A stretch of 64,000 nt of DNA from DASWYT01 sp965246875 (GCA_965246875.1 CBDFFU010000003.1:1178001-1242000), one strand, 5' to 3'; counted from the first letter of the stretch, positions 18,521-27,238 are shown. Notes: a model not told the origin generated them from the letters alone. Made by a program: numbers and translations.

Positions 18521-20617
18521 GTGAGTTCGACGGACGCAGCAACCGAAGCCAAAACATCGACAGAGGCCGCCGCCGCTGGCGGGAAGCGCGATAGCACAAA
18601 AATCCAGGGCGACCGTGTCATTTTCAATGACATGTACGAAATTTTATTATCGCATCCGGTCCATGGGTTTGAACATCCTTACGCCGATGTGTATGAAGCG
18701 ATTCAAAAAGAAAATAAAACACAGTCACTATTAGCTTATGTGATCAAAGATCATTATCCGGCACGGCTGGATATCATTCAGTCATTTTTAAACCGCGAAA
18801 CAAACGGTTTTTCCACCATCAAACATGTCGGTGCTGCGAACTGGGATAATCAAACCCAGCGCATGGTAGTATTGATGACAAAACCGCAAGCGCCATCTTT
18901 GCTCAGTGTAAATAGTCCCAAACGTACCCCGATCAGCGAAGAGGCTTTGCGCAAATATATTATCAAGCCGATTTTCAATGGTTTGAACGCGCTGTCACCA
19001 TTGGGTTATGGCCACGGCAATATTCGCGCTGATAATATTTTTTGGAGCCAGCGTGAAAATGAAGAGGCGGTTACCGGCGATTTTGTAACGTCTTTATGCG
19101 GGGCACTGCAAAGCACCGTATATGAAACAGTTGAACGTGCCATGACGCATCCGCTTGCCAAAGGCGAAGCGTCATTCAGTGATGACGTTTACGCATTGGG
19201 CGTATTGGCCGCAATCTTGTTGCGCGGGTACGATCCGCTGGCTGGCAAGCCTGATCAATTTATTATCGATGAGAAAATCAACCGTACGAGTTTTACCGTT
19301 CTGACCGATGGTCTGCAGTTGACGCCGCGCATGTCGGATTTTTTCCGCACGACGCTGAGCGACGATCCGCGTTTGCGTTGGACGATTGATCAATTGGAAA
19401 ACTGGGTCAATGGTAATCGCGCGCCATTAAAGCAACACGCCACATTGAAAAAAGCAACCCGGGCTCTGGATTTTAATGGTCGTAAATATATGCGCGCGCG
19501 TGCTGTCGCTCATGACTTATATGATAATCCTGCTGAAGCCTTGCAATTGATTGAATCCGGTAATCTGATTAAATGGCTGGACCGGTCTTTGATCGACACC
19601 GAAATGATCGAGGCTGTGAATAATGGCATTAACCGTGCCAGCGCGAATGGTAAAAATGGCAGCTATCAGGATCGGCTGTTGTGCTATGTCGCGATGGCAC
19701 TCGATCCCAGTGGCCCCATCCGCTACAAAGACGTGCGTGCTATGCCGCATGGGTTGGGCGGTATTTTGCTGGATTTGATTATCCGTGAACAGCCTGTGCA
19801 GGCTGTTGCGGAAATCATTCGGGAAAAGATTGCGTGGTATAAAATTACGAGCGACCATTACATGATTTCAAAAGAAAATGAATGGCTGAAAAAATACGAT
19901 CAGCTGTCAAAATTTATTTTGCGGCGCAGTATGGATTGCGGTCTTGAACGGTGTCTGTACGAGATCGCTGAATTCTGTCCGTGCCTCAGCCCGTTGCTGC
20001 AAAAATTCTATGTCTTGAATTGCGCGAACGTGTTGCAGGCCCTCGATAAAATCGGCCAGGAAAACGACCGGCCACAAGTGATGGTTGACCGGCATATTGT
20101 AGCTTTTATCGCGGCGCGTGACCCTAAGGATTATTCTGCGCAAATGGCGTTGCTGGAATCAGAAGACGCACGCAAACGTGCGATATCGTTGATGGCATTG
20201 TTGCAAAATCTACAGCAACGCTACCAGGTGCCGCAACTTAAAGGGCTGACGACGTGGCTGATCAAAGAAGCTGAAATTGTGGCCCAGCGTTTTCAAAATT
20301 TAAAACACCGTGCCGCCGTCATCAAATCCCTGCAAAGCGATGCCAAAAGTGGTAATGTCCTGCATTTGCTCAACCGCGTTGATGGTTCATTAGAAGTCAC
20401 CCGCGACCGGGTCAACTTTTATAAATCTGTTCAGTACTACCGGCAATTGCGGGATGAACAGGTACGCCTCAGCGGTCATCTGCAAACGAATACGGTTTTT
20501 GGCCGCGAAACCGGACGGCAGATTGCGGCTATAGTTTCCGCCGTCCTGGCGGCATTTTTCATTGTCTTGACCGTCATGACACGGTTTTTTGAGCGAGGCA
20601 GCGATCTGTTTTCATGA
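18521..20617 (+). CDS. Pseudokinase-like protein with C-terminal membrane anchor
   Basis: 698 residues from a GTG preceded by AGGA; the longer frame from 18473 adds no recognisable sequence. Residues ~30-310 follow a protein-kinase plan: the VAIK-type lysine (K76 in YVIKD), a catalytic-loop remnant GHGNIRADN (165-172) with HGN in place of HRD, and D187 in GDF as a DFG remnant. The aspartate expected in HRD is Asn167, so catalysis is doubtful. The C-lobe helix has SDDVYALGVLAAILLRG. A long helical region of unknown fold follows, then one membrane helix about residues 668-688 near the C-terminus. It overlaps the next membrane-protein gene by 4 bases. Confidence 0.72.
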   Translation: MSSTDAATEAKTSTEAAAAGGKRDSTKIQGDRVIFNDMYEILLSHPVHGFEHPYADVYEAIQKENKTQSLLAYVIKDHYPARLDIIQSFLNRETNGFSTIKHVGAANWDNQTQRMVVLMTKPQAPSLLSVNSPKRTPISEEALRKYIIKPIFNGLNALSPLGYGHGNIRADNIFWSQRENEEAVTGDFVTSLCGALQSTVYETVERAMTHPLAKGEASFSDDVYALGVLAAILLRGYDPLAGKPDQFIIDEKINRTSFTVLTDGLQLTPRMSDFFRTTLSDDPRLRWTIDQLENWVNGNRAPLKQHATLKKATRALDFNGRKYMRARAVAHDLYDNPAEALQLIESGNLIKWLDRSLIDTEMIEAVNNGINRASANGKNGSYQDRLLCYVAMALDPSGPIRYKDVRAMPHGLGGILLDLIIREQPVQAVAEIIREKIAWYKITSDHYMISKENEWLKKYDQLSKFILRRSMDCGLERCLYEIAEFCPCLSPLLQKFYVLNCANVLQALDKIGQENDRPQVMVDRHIVAFIAARDPKDYSAQMALLESEDARKRAISLMALLQNLQQRYQVPQLKGLTTWLIKEAEIVAQRFQNLKHRAAVIKSLQSDAKSGNVLHLLNRVDGSLEVTRDRVNFYKSVQYYRQLRDEQVRLSGHLQTNTVFGRETGRQIAAIVSAVLAAFFIVLTVMTRFFERGSDLFS

Positions 20618-21087
20618 GCAAATCTCCCAAACCAGCAACCGTCAAAAAAAGCGGGATTTTCACGACACTGATTACAACATTATTGTTGGTGGTGGGTGCT
20701 GTCACATTATTGCCGACTACGATCATTGTTGTTGTCGGTTTGTTGCCGACAGCCGTTGCGATCTTTGCGGATAACAGCCGTGAACGTCTGGCTGGCCTGA
20801 CAGTGGGGGCCATGAATGTCGCCGGTGTTTTCCCGCCGCTGATGATGTTGTGGCATGATGGTCACAACGTTGAAAACGCCATGCATATCTTGATGGAACC
20901 CTATATGCTGTTACTGATGTATGGCGGTGCGGCGTTGGGCTTGGTGTTGTATATCAACACGCCTTTAATGGTGTCTGGATTGTTGCGGCGTCAGGCGGCA
21001 TTTCGCGTTAAATCACTGGAACGCCAGTGCAATGATTTGCGTGAGGAGTGGGGACCGGAAATCGAAACGACACAGCCACTCCCATAA
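20614..21087 (+). CDS. Small membrane protein paired with the pseudokinase
   Basis: 157 residues with three likely membrane segments (about 17-33, 34-52 and 94-112) and a charged C-terminal tail that could be a short coiled coil. Family not recognised. The ATG overlaps the pseudokinase stop (ATGA), which implies coupled translation and a shared role at the inner membrane. It converges on rluD with 3 bases between the stops. Confidence 0.65.
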   Translation: MSKSPKPATVKKSGIFTTLITTLLLVVGAVTLLPTTIIVVVGLLPTAVAIFADNSRERLAGLTVGAMNVAGVFPPLMMLWHDGHNVENAMHILMEPYMLLLMYGGAALGLVLYINTPLMVSGLLRRQAAFRVKSLERQCNDLREEWGPEIETTQPLP

Positions 21088-21090
21088 ACG

Positions 21091-22098
21091 TTACGTCTGG
21101 TAACGTTCCAGATAATCAATGACGGCTTGCAGGGACGGCGGCGGCGGCGCGACAAAATGCAACGCTGTACCACTCATTGGATGCAGAAACGATAATTCGC
21201 GCGCATGCAAGGCTTGACCGGGTAACTCTTTCAATAAATCCTGTAAGTCACTTGGCAATTTCGTGCGGTATTTGGCCATTAACCGTTCACCATACGCCGG
21301 GTCTGCCAATACGGCATGACCGATATGTGTCATATGCACGCGTATTTGATGGGTGCGGCCCGTGTCCAATACGCACAATACCAGACTGATTGTTACATGA
21401 TCGTTTAAACGAAAAATCTGTTGCGTTGTGTAATGCGTCACGGCATGTTTGCCCCCGCCGTTATTCTGTACGCTCATTTTCTGCCGGTTGCGCGCATCAC
21501 GGCCGATATAAGTGTCGATCGTGCCATGCAGCGGGTTCGGCATGCCCCACACCAACGCCCAATAATGCCGTTTGACCGTGCGCTCTTCTAGTCCTTTAGC
21601 CAATAAAAAATGCGCCTGATTATTCTTGGCAACGACCATGGCACCGGATGTATCTTTGTCCAGCCGATGCACAATGCCGGGCCGCGTTAATTGCGCGTCT
21701 TCATCCTGCCCGCCATCTGATAACTGTCCGCCCGTATGTGCCAACAAGGCATGCACCAGTGTGCCTTGCCAGTTTCCAGCACCCGGATGCACAGCCAATC
21801 CGGTTGGTTTATTGATCACCAGCAAATCATCATCTTCATACAGGATCGGCAACGTCAACGACGCATCAGGTGCCAAGGTGAACGTTGCCGGTTCCGGCGC
21901 GTCAATGACGATCTCTAACGGCGTTTTTGATTTAAAAGAGGCATTGGGTAGCGCGCGTCCAGCAACAGTTGTAACGTAACCATCCTTGATCCAGCCTTGA
22001 ATTTGGACACGCGAATGCGCTGGCAAACGCTGGGCGATCAGTGTATCCAACCGTTGCCCGATTGTCGTGTCGTCAAGAGAAAGCGTATAATGTGGCAT
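21091..22098 (-). CDS. rluD: Ribosomal large-subunit pseudouridine synthase, RluD type
   Basis: Makes pseudouridine in 23S rRNA. An S4-like RNA-binding domain at the N-terminus (about residues 14-60) is followed by the RluA-family catalytic domain with the aspartate in GIVHRLDKDTSG. DTGRTHQIRVHM and YG(E)RL follow. ATG 22098 gives a 335-residue protein; the frame extends upstream to 22146 without similarity. RluD versus RluC is inferred from the domain layout. Confidence 0.9.
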   Translation of the reverse strand: MPHYTLSLDDTTIGQRLDTLIAQRLPAHSRVQIQGWIKDGYVTTVAGRALPNASFKSKTPLEIVIDAPEPATFTLAPDASLTLPILYEDDDLLVINKPTGLAVHPGAGNWQGTLVHALLAHTGGQLSDGGQDEDAQLTRPGIVHRLDKDTSGAMVVAKNNQAHFLLAKGLEERTVKRHYWALVWGMPNPLHGTIDTYIGRDARNRQKMSVQNNGGGKHAVTHYTTQQIFRLNDHVTISLVLCVLDTGRTHQIRVHMTHIGHAVLADPAYGERLMAKYRTKLPSDLQDLLKELPGQALHARELSFLHPMSGTALHFVAPPPPSLQAVIDYLERYQT

Positions 22099-22136
22099 GA
22101 TGAGCCAGAGTGTAAAACAGAAACGCGGGAATGACC

Positions 22137-22319
22137 ATGACTGCAACTAAAAATGCCACAACAGACGATCAGCCACCCGCACCATTCTGGTCAGCGTCCA
22201 TGATTGCGCTTGTCGCGATTAACATTGTCTTTTTAATCATCATTCTGGTCGGTTTGGTATTCGTCGCCACAGCGCTGTTTCCACCGCTGGCGGCTTTGCT
22301 TAAGGACATGCTGAATTAA
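22137..22319 (+). CDS. Single-pass small membrane protein
   Basis: About 60 residues: a short polar N-terminus, one long hydrophobic helix (ALVAINIVFLIIILVGLVFV) and a short tail. Family not recognised. An ATG at 22131 is in frame, but 22137 leaves better room after GCGGGA. It is divergent from rluD and converges on the ribbon-helix-helix gene. Confidence 0.5.
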   Translation: MTATKNATTDDQPPAPFWSASMIALVAINIVFLIIILVGLVFVATALFPPLAALLKDMLN

Positions 22320-22322
22320 GGC

Positions 22323-22721
22323 TTATAGAGTTTTGCGGTTACCGGACGATGCCTGTGGCACGGGCATGGTTTGTTGCTGCGGCATTTGCTTGAATTCCCG
22401 CAAACCGTAATACGGCACATTGTCCAAACGGTGTAACACCGTGCTGGCCTGTTGCGCACCTGTGCCATGTCCGGCTTGTTGGTGGCCTTCATGAGTCGCA
22501 GCCGCCTGGAAATAACACATGATAAACACCCGAATCGCGGCAGTCAGTGACGTGCCAGGCCGTTTGCGCTGGGCGATCTCGCTGCACAGTGTATGGACCG
22601 AACAACGCTCCAGCCGGGCGATGTCCTTAATGCCAATCCACATTTCTTTTTCCAGTCGCACTGATGTGCGATGTCCGCTAACCATGACATTGTGGCTGAT
22701 CAGCGTACTGACACCGGCCAT
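22323..22721 (-). CDS. Ribbon-helix-helix domain protein (RHH_4 type)
   Basis: The core GHRTSVRLEKEMWIGIKDIA, followed by CSVHTLCSEIAQRK and SLTAAIRVF, matches the RHH_4 predicted DNA-binding family common in alphaproteobacteria. Such proteins are small transcription regulators. The C-terminal third is Gln/His-rich and probably unstructured. I chose ATG 22721, which has AGGA six bases upstream; in-frame starts at 22766 and 22808 exist. The operator is not known. Confidence 0.75.
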   Translation of the reverse strand: MAGVSTLISHNVMVSGHRTSVRLEKEMWIGIKDIARLERCSVHTLCSEIAQRKRPGTSLTAAIRVFIMCYFQAAATHEGHQQAGHGTGAQQASTVLHRLDNVPYYGLREFKQMPQQQTMPVPQASSGNRKTL

Positions 22722-22830
22722 TTTATCCTGATATGTTTTGCTGAGGAGGAGTTGTTCGCGTGTCATGAGGCAAGACCATAAATTGTTGAACCAATTTATA
22801 TCTACCATAGATTGAATTTATTTATCAATC

Positions 22831-23142
22831 CTAAATTGAAATCGTTGGTTCAAATTTATTTTTTAAACCTTTATTTTCCCATAAATCAACCGAAGTGCAA
22901 TAACTCGGTGTGTTGGTACCGGCACTTGGGCTGTAATCATTCATCCGCGTCGCCATTCCCTGGACAGCATCAGGCAGAGCTTTTTCGATATGCTTGCGTG
23001 TTTCGGGCCAGCTGTGGTGCGCCCGTTCACCCATGCCAACCAGTATGGTTTTCAGGTGCTCGCCGCCAAATGCATGTTGTCCAAAGACCGCAATGGGAAC
23101 GGTCATTGTAAACAAAATCAAAGTGATCATTTTTCGCAGCAT
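22831..23142 (-). CDS. Small secreted His-containing protein, likely iron-regulated
   Basis: About 103 residues: an N-terminal signal peptide (MITLILFTMTVPIAVFG) and a short mature part with several histidines (GQHAFGGEH, RAHHSWPETRKH) and one cysteine. Family not recognised. In-frame starts at 23157, 23142 and 23130 are all possible. A near-perfect Fur box lies about 75 bases upstream of the chosen start, so expression is probably iron-dependent. A metal-handling role would fit but is inference. Confidence 0.5.
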   Translation of the reverse strand: MLRKMITLILFTMTVPIAVFGQHAFGGEHLKTILVGMGERAHHSWPETRKHIEKALPDAVQGMATRMNDYSPSAGTNTPSYCTSVDLWENKGLKNKFEPTISI

Positions 23143-23198
23143 TATTAAACATAACATTATATAATTATGAAAACGTAAAGTCTGCCAAAACAAACAGT

Positions 23199-23216
23199 CA
23201 TGCCGGTGAAGGCATG
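23199..23216. repeat. Inverted repeat beside the Fur box
   Basis: CATGCC, a 6-base loop and GGCATG, directly abutting the Fur-like operator in the leader or promoter of the small secreted protein gene. It may be part of the control region or a chance hairpin. Confidence 0.4.
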
Positions 23217-23231
23217 TGATAATCGTTATCA
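23217..23231 (-). promoter_or_regulatory. Fur box upstream of the small secreted protein gene
   Basis: TGATAATCGTTATCA differs at one position from the 7-1-7 Fur consensus TGATAATnATTATCA. It lies in the only long gap near the small exported protein gene and is oriented to control it. The neighbour on the other side ends here rather than starting. A fur gene is present at 50927-51334 in this window. Confidence 0.7.
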
Positions 23232-23388
23232 TTCGCTGTGAACAGATAAAAGGTATAAGAAATGAGGGTGCCTGAGTCAACGCGGAACACTGCATTTTTG
23301 TGGTGCTGTGATGACTTAAATACAGAAAAAAGTATTTTTTCGCGTGGAAACCAGACGGTTATTTTTCGAATGAAAAGCTAAAATTTTT

Positions 23389-24174
23389 TTAGACTGCTAT
23401 GCATGATCCAAAAGCCTGCGCATAAGTCCGCAGCAAATCCGGCATATAGTCATCCAGCGGCAAGGTTGCTGTATGCAAAAATTCATCGACCGCGCGCGAA
23501 TCAATCGGCAAACAAACCAGGCGCGCCAGCTCAGGCGTTTCACCCTTTTGCTGTAAAGCAGTGTTATGCGCTGCAAAATGCGCACAGACATCATCTGCTG
23601 TTAAGGGCGTGTGTGCTACGAAAATCGCGCTGACAAAGTCTCTTGGCCCTCCAGTTTTAAGATAGGAAAATTTGAAGTCGCTGACATGCGTCAGATCATC
23701 ACAGTGCAGCCCGATTTCTTCATGCAACTCATTCGCTGCATTACGCACGACATCAAACATTTGATTCGGCAATAAATCATCCAGTGAAATCCCGCCGCCG
23801 GCACATTGCAACCGTCCGGGTGCCGCAGTTGCGGGTCCCATCTCGGCAAAAATCATTTGGTTATCACTAGTGTGGATCAAGACAGCTGTATGCATGACGC
23901 GACAGGGAAAGTGTTGTGTGATCTCTGGTAACAGCATCGATGCCATATAATGGGCGTAGTCGGTTTGATCGACATAAACGTCGATTGAAGCAGGGGTCTC
24001 AATCATCTCTTTGATCGTAAAGGCACTGCCGCGTGTCAGTGATGTGCGGGTGCGCAGCAAATCGGCCCAATGGTTATCAATGATCGTTTGCACAGCCAAT
24101 GGAAAAGCAGCACGTTGACCCGTGAAAACCATATTCACGGCTTTGGTTACAGGCGTAATCAGAATCGGGTTCAA
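23389..24174 (-). CDS. Nudix-domain protein
   Basis: About 261 residues. A Nudix-box-like segment ANELHEEIGL sits near residue 150, preceded by GGGIS. The REUXEEXGU core keeps its glutamates, but the arginine is asparagine (NEL). The ~85-residue N-terminal part is unlike small MutT proteins, so this is a larger Nudix subtype, perhaps nucleotide-sugar or CoA related. The longest frame begins at TTG 24174; ATG 24132 is an alternative start. Confidence 0.7.
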   Translation of the reverse strand: MNPILITPVTKAVNMVFTGQRAAFPLAVQTIIDNHWADLLRTRTSLTRGSAFTIKEMIETPASIDVYVDQTDYAHYMASMLLPEITQHFPCRVMHTAVLIHTSDNQMIFAEMGPATAAPGRLQCAGGGISLDDLLPNQMFDVVRNAANELHEEIGLHCDDLTHVSDFKFSYLKTGGPRDFVSAIFVAHTPLTADDVCAHFAAHNTALQQKGETPELARLVCLPIDSRAVDEFLHTATLPLDDYMPDLLRTYAQAFGSCIAV

Positions 24175-24198
24175 ATGATCAGAATGCAGAAAAGAAAA

Positions 24199-24792
24199 TT
24201 ACCCAACACGGCGCGAGATTTTTTCCAATTCACGTTCCACCATGTTTTGCACCATCTCTGGCAGATTGTCATCCAGCCAGTCGCTCAACATGGGGCGCAG
24301 CATGTCTTTGACGAGATCCTCAATCGTTGCGCCCTCATGGCCGCTGCGATTGATAGCCGTATTACGCGCCAGTTTGGCAAAGACGGCGGCGGTGGCATTG
24401 GCGGCAACGTTGGACACAAGGGTTTCATTCACGGCTGTGTCCTGATCTGAAAAATTGACCACGGTAACCTCATCATCTGTGATTTCATCGTCATAAGTTT
24501 GTTGCGGTGTGACCGGCATAGCAGGTGCTTCGGCGTAAACGGAATGGCTGGACAAATTCTGGTCTTCCGTATCATCCCTGTCGGATGTTTTATGCAGATC
24601 AATTACCGTGCCGTCTTCATCCAGTTTCTGCGTTAATTCCAGCGGCACATCATCGTCTTCATCGTCATAACTCTCAAGAGGAGAAGCATTATTCCCTGTC
24701 GCTGCTGGCGTTTCATCATCCGCAATAATGCGGCGGATCGAGCCGAGAATCTCTTCGATGGAGGGTTCGTCTGACGGTTTGGCATCGCTCAT
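24199..24792 (-). CDS. popZ: PopZ-like polar organizing protein (DUF2497)
   Basis: 197 residues with the two conserved ends of alphaproteobacterial PopZ. The N-terminal helix is EPSIEEILGSIRRIIADD. The C-terminal oligomerisation helices are TIEDLVKDMLRPMLSDWL and MVQNMVERELEKISRR. They are joined by a long acidic, low-complexity linker. PopZ forms polar condensates that anchor the ParB-parS centromere. A parS-type palindrome lies about 13 kb away in this window. Confidence 0.85.
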   Translation of the reverse strand: MSDAKPSDEPSIEEILGSIRRIIADDETPAATGNNASPLESYDDEDDDVPLELTQKLDEDGTVIDLHKTSDRDDTEDQNLSSHSVYAEAPAMPVTPQQTYDDEITDDEVTVVNFSDQDTAVNETLVSNVAANATAAVFAKLARNTAINRSGHEGATIEDLVKDMLRPMLSDWLDDNLPEMVQNMVERELEKISRRVG

Positions 24793-24841
24793 GCGGCAGC
24801 ATCCTGTAAATTGTCTTTATGCACTATGGCGCAAAAAGAGT

Positions 24842-24907
24842 TTACCATCCTTTAATGATCACGCCAATGATTGCGCCGAGAATAGCGGTGCCTAACCAGC
24901 TCGTTGG
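24842..24907 (-). other. In-frame transmembrane-like extension after the rhodanese amber stop
   Basis: Directly after the TAG of the rhodanese gene (24908-24910) the same frame stays open for 21 codons to TAA. It encodes a hydrophobic glycine-spaced helix, LGTAILGAIIGVIIKGW. It has no start codon of its own. It could be a readthrough tail, the remnant of a longer ancestral protein, or chance. Confidence 0.4.
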
Positions 24908-25234
24908 CTAATAAGTCGGCATCGTGGGATCGACAATGGTCGCCCAAACATGGATGCCACCGGTTAGATTATGCATATTTTCAAACCCCTGCGTACGCAA
25001 ATAGTCAATCGCCCGCTGACTGCGCGCGCCGTGATGGCAATAGGCAACCAGCGGTTGGCCCGTCGGGATCTCGGCAAACCGCAGCGGAATTTGCCCCAGT
25101 GGAATATGCAGGCTGCCGGGCAGGGCGCACAACGTCACCTCTTTATCCTCACGCACATCCAGCAAGGTGAGGGGCTGCTCCGCGTTCAGACGCTGTTGCA
25201 GCTCGGTGACGCTTAACAGCGATGGATCAGACAT
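24908..25234 (-). CDS. Rhodanese-like sulfurtransferase domain protein
   Basis: A single-domain rhodanese of 108 residues. LLDVREDKEV is the conserved DVR motif, IPLGQIP follows, and the active-site loop is CHHGARS with the catalytic cysteine. Such proteins carry persulfide sulfur; the partner is not known. ATG 25234 follows AAAGG; the frame continues upstream without similarity. It is divergent from nuoA. The stop is TAG, with a membrane-helix-like in-frame tail beyond it. Confidence 0.85.
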   Translation of the reverse strand: MSDPSLLSVTELQQRLNAEQPLTLLDVREDKEVTLCALPGSLHIPLGQIPLRFAEIPTGQPLVAYCHHGARSQRAIDYLRTQGFENMHNLTGGIHVWATIVDPTMPTY

Positions 25235-25358
25235 AATGGAAACCTTTGGTAAAACTGTCACAATCTTGTCGAAAACAAGGGTAAAAATCAATCGCATACC
25301 TCTAGGCGCGGTTCACAGCGTATGATAACCTGTTGCCTATCAAATGGAGAGTCTGTCG

Positions 25359-25733
25359 ATGCTTGCATCCAATGAATTTTTAATGGCCTGGTTGCCGATT
25401 ATCGTGTTTCTGGCACTGGCCTGTGGCTTGAGTGTCATCATGATCGGCACGTCATGGCTGGTCGGTGTCAAACGGCCGGACGTTGATAAATTAGCGCCCT
25501 ATGAATGCGGCTTCGATGCGTTCGAAGATGCCCGTGATAAGTTCGACGTGCGCTTTTATCTGGTGGCTATTCTATTTACGCTGTTCGATCTCGAAGTCGC
25601 CTTCCTGTTTCCGTGGGCGGTCACTTTGGGCCGCATTGGCTGGTTCGGTTACGTATCGGCGATGATCTTTTTGGGCATCCTGACTATCGGTTTTATTTAC
25701 GAGTGGAAAAAGGGTGCTCTCGACTGGGAGTAA
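25359..25733 (+). CDS. nuoA: NADH-quinone oxidoreductase subunit A
   Basis: A membrane-arm subunit of complex I, about 124 residues with three helices. The conserved loop KLAPYECGFDAFEDARDKFD carries the Cys and acidic residues at the quinone tunnel. VRFYLVAILFTLFDLEVAF is the hallmark second helix. I chose ATG 25359, which has GGAG upstream, over 25344. First gene of the nuo cluster. Confidence 0.95.
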   Translation: MLASNEFLMAWLPIIVFLALACGLSVIMIGTSWLVGVKRPDVDKLAPYECGFDAFEDARDKFDVRFYLVAILFTLFDLEVAFLFPWAVTLGRIGWFGYVSAMIFLGILTIGFIYEWKKGALDWE

Positions 25734-25742
25734 GATAGAAAC

Positions 25743-26357
25743 ATGGTAGACAATCCAACACCGGATTTTGGCGGTATGCATGTGGGCCACATCGCTGGCA
25801 CACCCATTCCACCAACCGACCAAAATACACAGAATGCTATCATTGGCCGCGCACAAAACGAACTACAGGATAAAGGCTTTATCCTGACACAGGTCGATGC
25901 GCTGATGGACTGGGCGCGCACCGGGTCGATGTGGCCCATGACCTTTGGCCTGGCCTGCTGCGCCGTTGAAATGATTCACGCCTACATGAGCCGGTACGAT
26001 CTGGACCGGTTTGGCCTTGTGCCACGACCGTCACCACGCCAATCCGATGTCATGATTGTGGCTGGTACCTTGACCAACAAAATGGCCCCGGCCTTGCGCC
26101 GCGTCTATGACCAGATGGCGGAACCACGTTGGGTGATCTCGATGGGCTCCTGCGCCAACGGGGGCGGCTATTACCATTATTCTTATTCTGTCGTGCGCGG
26201 TTGTGACCGTATCGTGCCGGTCGATATTTACGTGCCTGGCTGTCCGCCAACAGCCGAAGCCCTGATCTATGGCATCCTGCAATTGCAGAAAAAAATCCAG
26301 CGTGAAGGCGGCTTGCGTAGTGCTGGCAGCAGCAAAACCATTTTGATCGACCGGTAA
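25743..26357 (+). CDS. nuoB: NADH-quinone oxidoreductase subunit B
   Basis: The peripheral-arm subunit holding iron-sulfur cluster N2, which passes electrons to quinone. The four ligands are visible: the adjacent pair in FGLACCAVEM, one in GSCANGGG and one in VPGCPPTAE. The roughly 40-residue N-terminal part is variable. 204 residues. It lies 9 bases after nuoA, and a solute-binding-like gene starts 2 bases after its stop. Confidence 0.96.
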   Translation: MVDNPTPDFGGMHVGHIAGTPIPPTDQNTQNAIIGRAQNELQDKGFILTQVDALMDWARTGSMWPMTFGLACCAVEMIHAYMSRYDLDRFGLVPRPSPRQSDVMIVAGTLTNKMAPALRRVYDQMAEPRWVISMGSCANGGGYYHYSYSVVRGCDRIVPVDIYVPGCPPTAEALIYGILQLQKKIQREGGLRSAGSSKTILIDR

Positions 26358-26359
26358 TA

Positions 26360-27238
26360 GTGAAAACATCGCATATCATTGCTGTTATTATTTTAGCCTT
26401 GATTGCGGGCATGGTTGGTGCGTCTGTTATTACTAGTGGCAACAAAACGTCTGTAAAAGCCGAAACGGCAGCAGAACGCGTTTTGCGCACAGGAGTTTTG
26501 CGTTGTGGCTATCCGTCGTGGGCGCCGATGGTTATTGTTGATGGGAACACCAAGGAGATTTCCGGTATTGCGCATGATGTTATTGAAGCAATAGCCAAGA
26601 AAATCGACGTCAAAGTGCAATGGACAGAGGAGTCCGGTTGGGGTGAGTTTGCGCAGTCATTAAACACCAATCGTTTTGATGTGTACTGCAGCGGCCTGTT
26701 TTCAAATGTACAACGTGAACGTGTCATTGATTTTACCCAGCCTTTCACCTATTCGCGCATGGCAATATGGACGCAAGAGCGGAATGATAAATTCGATAAC
26801 AAGGTCGCATCGCTCAACGATCCTGCAACGCGTCTGGTCTTTGTCGATGGCACGACGGCTGCAGCCTTAACACAACGCCAGTTCCCCAAAGCACACGTCG
26901 TTTCGTTGCCGGAACTGACGCCGATTTCCAATATTTTTCAGGAACTATCGGCGCATAAAGCCGATGCCGGTGTGATGGAGGTCGCAAGTGCCGCCGATTT
27001 CATGACGAAAAATCCTGGCAAGATCAAGCTTGTTGTCGGCAGTGACGGCTATCAGGTGTTTCCGAATAAATTTGCCGTGGCAAACGGCGAATATGCCTTG
27101 CAACAATTGCTTAACACGGCAATCGAAGAATTGAATAGCGAAGGTATTATCGAAGATATTTTGGCCAAGTATGAACCGTTGCCCGGCAGCTATTACCGAA
27201 TGGCAAAGCCCTATCAAGCTGTGCGAGGTATGAAATGA
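26360..27238 (+). CDS. Membrane-anchored solute-binding-like protein (paralog 2), within nuo operon
   Basis: 292 residues, clearly homologous to the genes at 5702 and 28057. It has an N-terminal hydrophobic helix (residues 5-25) without a lipobox, then a family 3 solute-binding domain with RCGY (C49) and VYCSG (C110), and the closing PYQAV. GTG start, two bases after nuoB. It may bind an amino acid or similar ligand in the periplasm. No transporter permease accompanies it. Its position between nuoB and nuoC is highly unusual. Confidence 0.78.
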   Translation: MKTSHIIAVIILALIAGMVGASVITSGNKTSVKAETAAERVLRTGVLRCGYPSWAPMVIVDGNTKEISGIAHDVIEAIAKKIDVKVQWTEESGWGEFAQSLNTNRFDVYCSGLFSNVQRERVIDFTQPFTYSRMAIWTQERNDKFDNKVASLNDPATRLVFVDGTTAAALTQRQFPKAHVVSLPELTPISNIFQELSAHKADAGVMEVASAADFMTKNPGKIKLVVGSDGYQVFPNKFAVANGEYALQQLLNTAIEELNSEGIIEDILAKYEPLPGSYYRMAKPYQAVRGMK

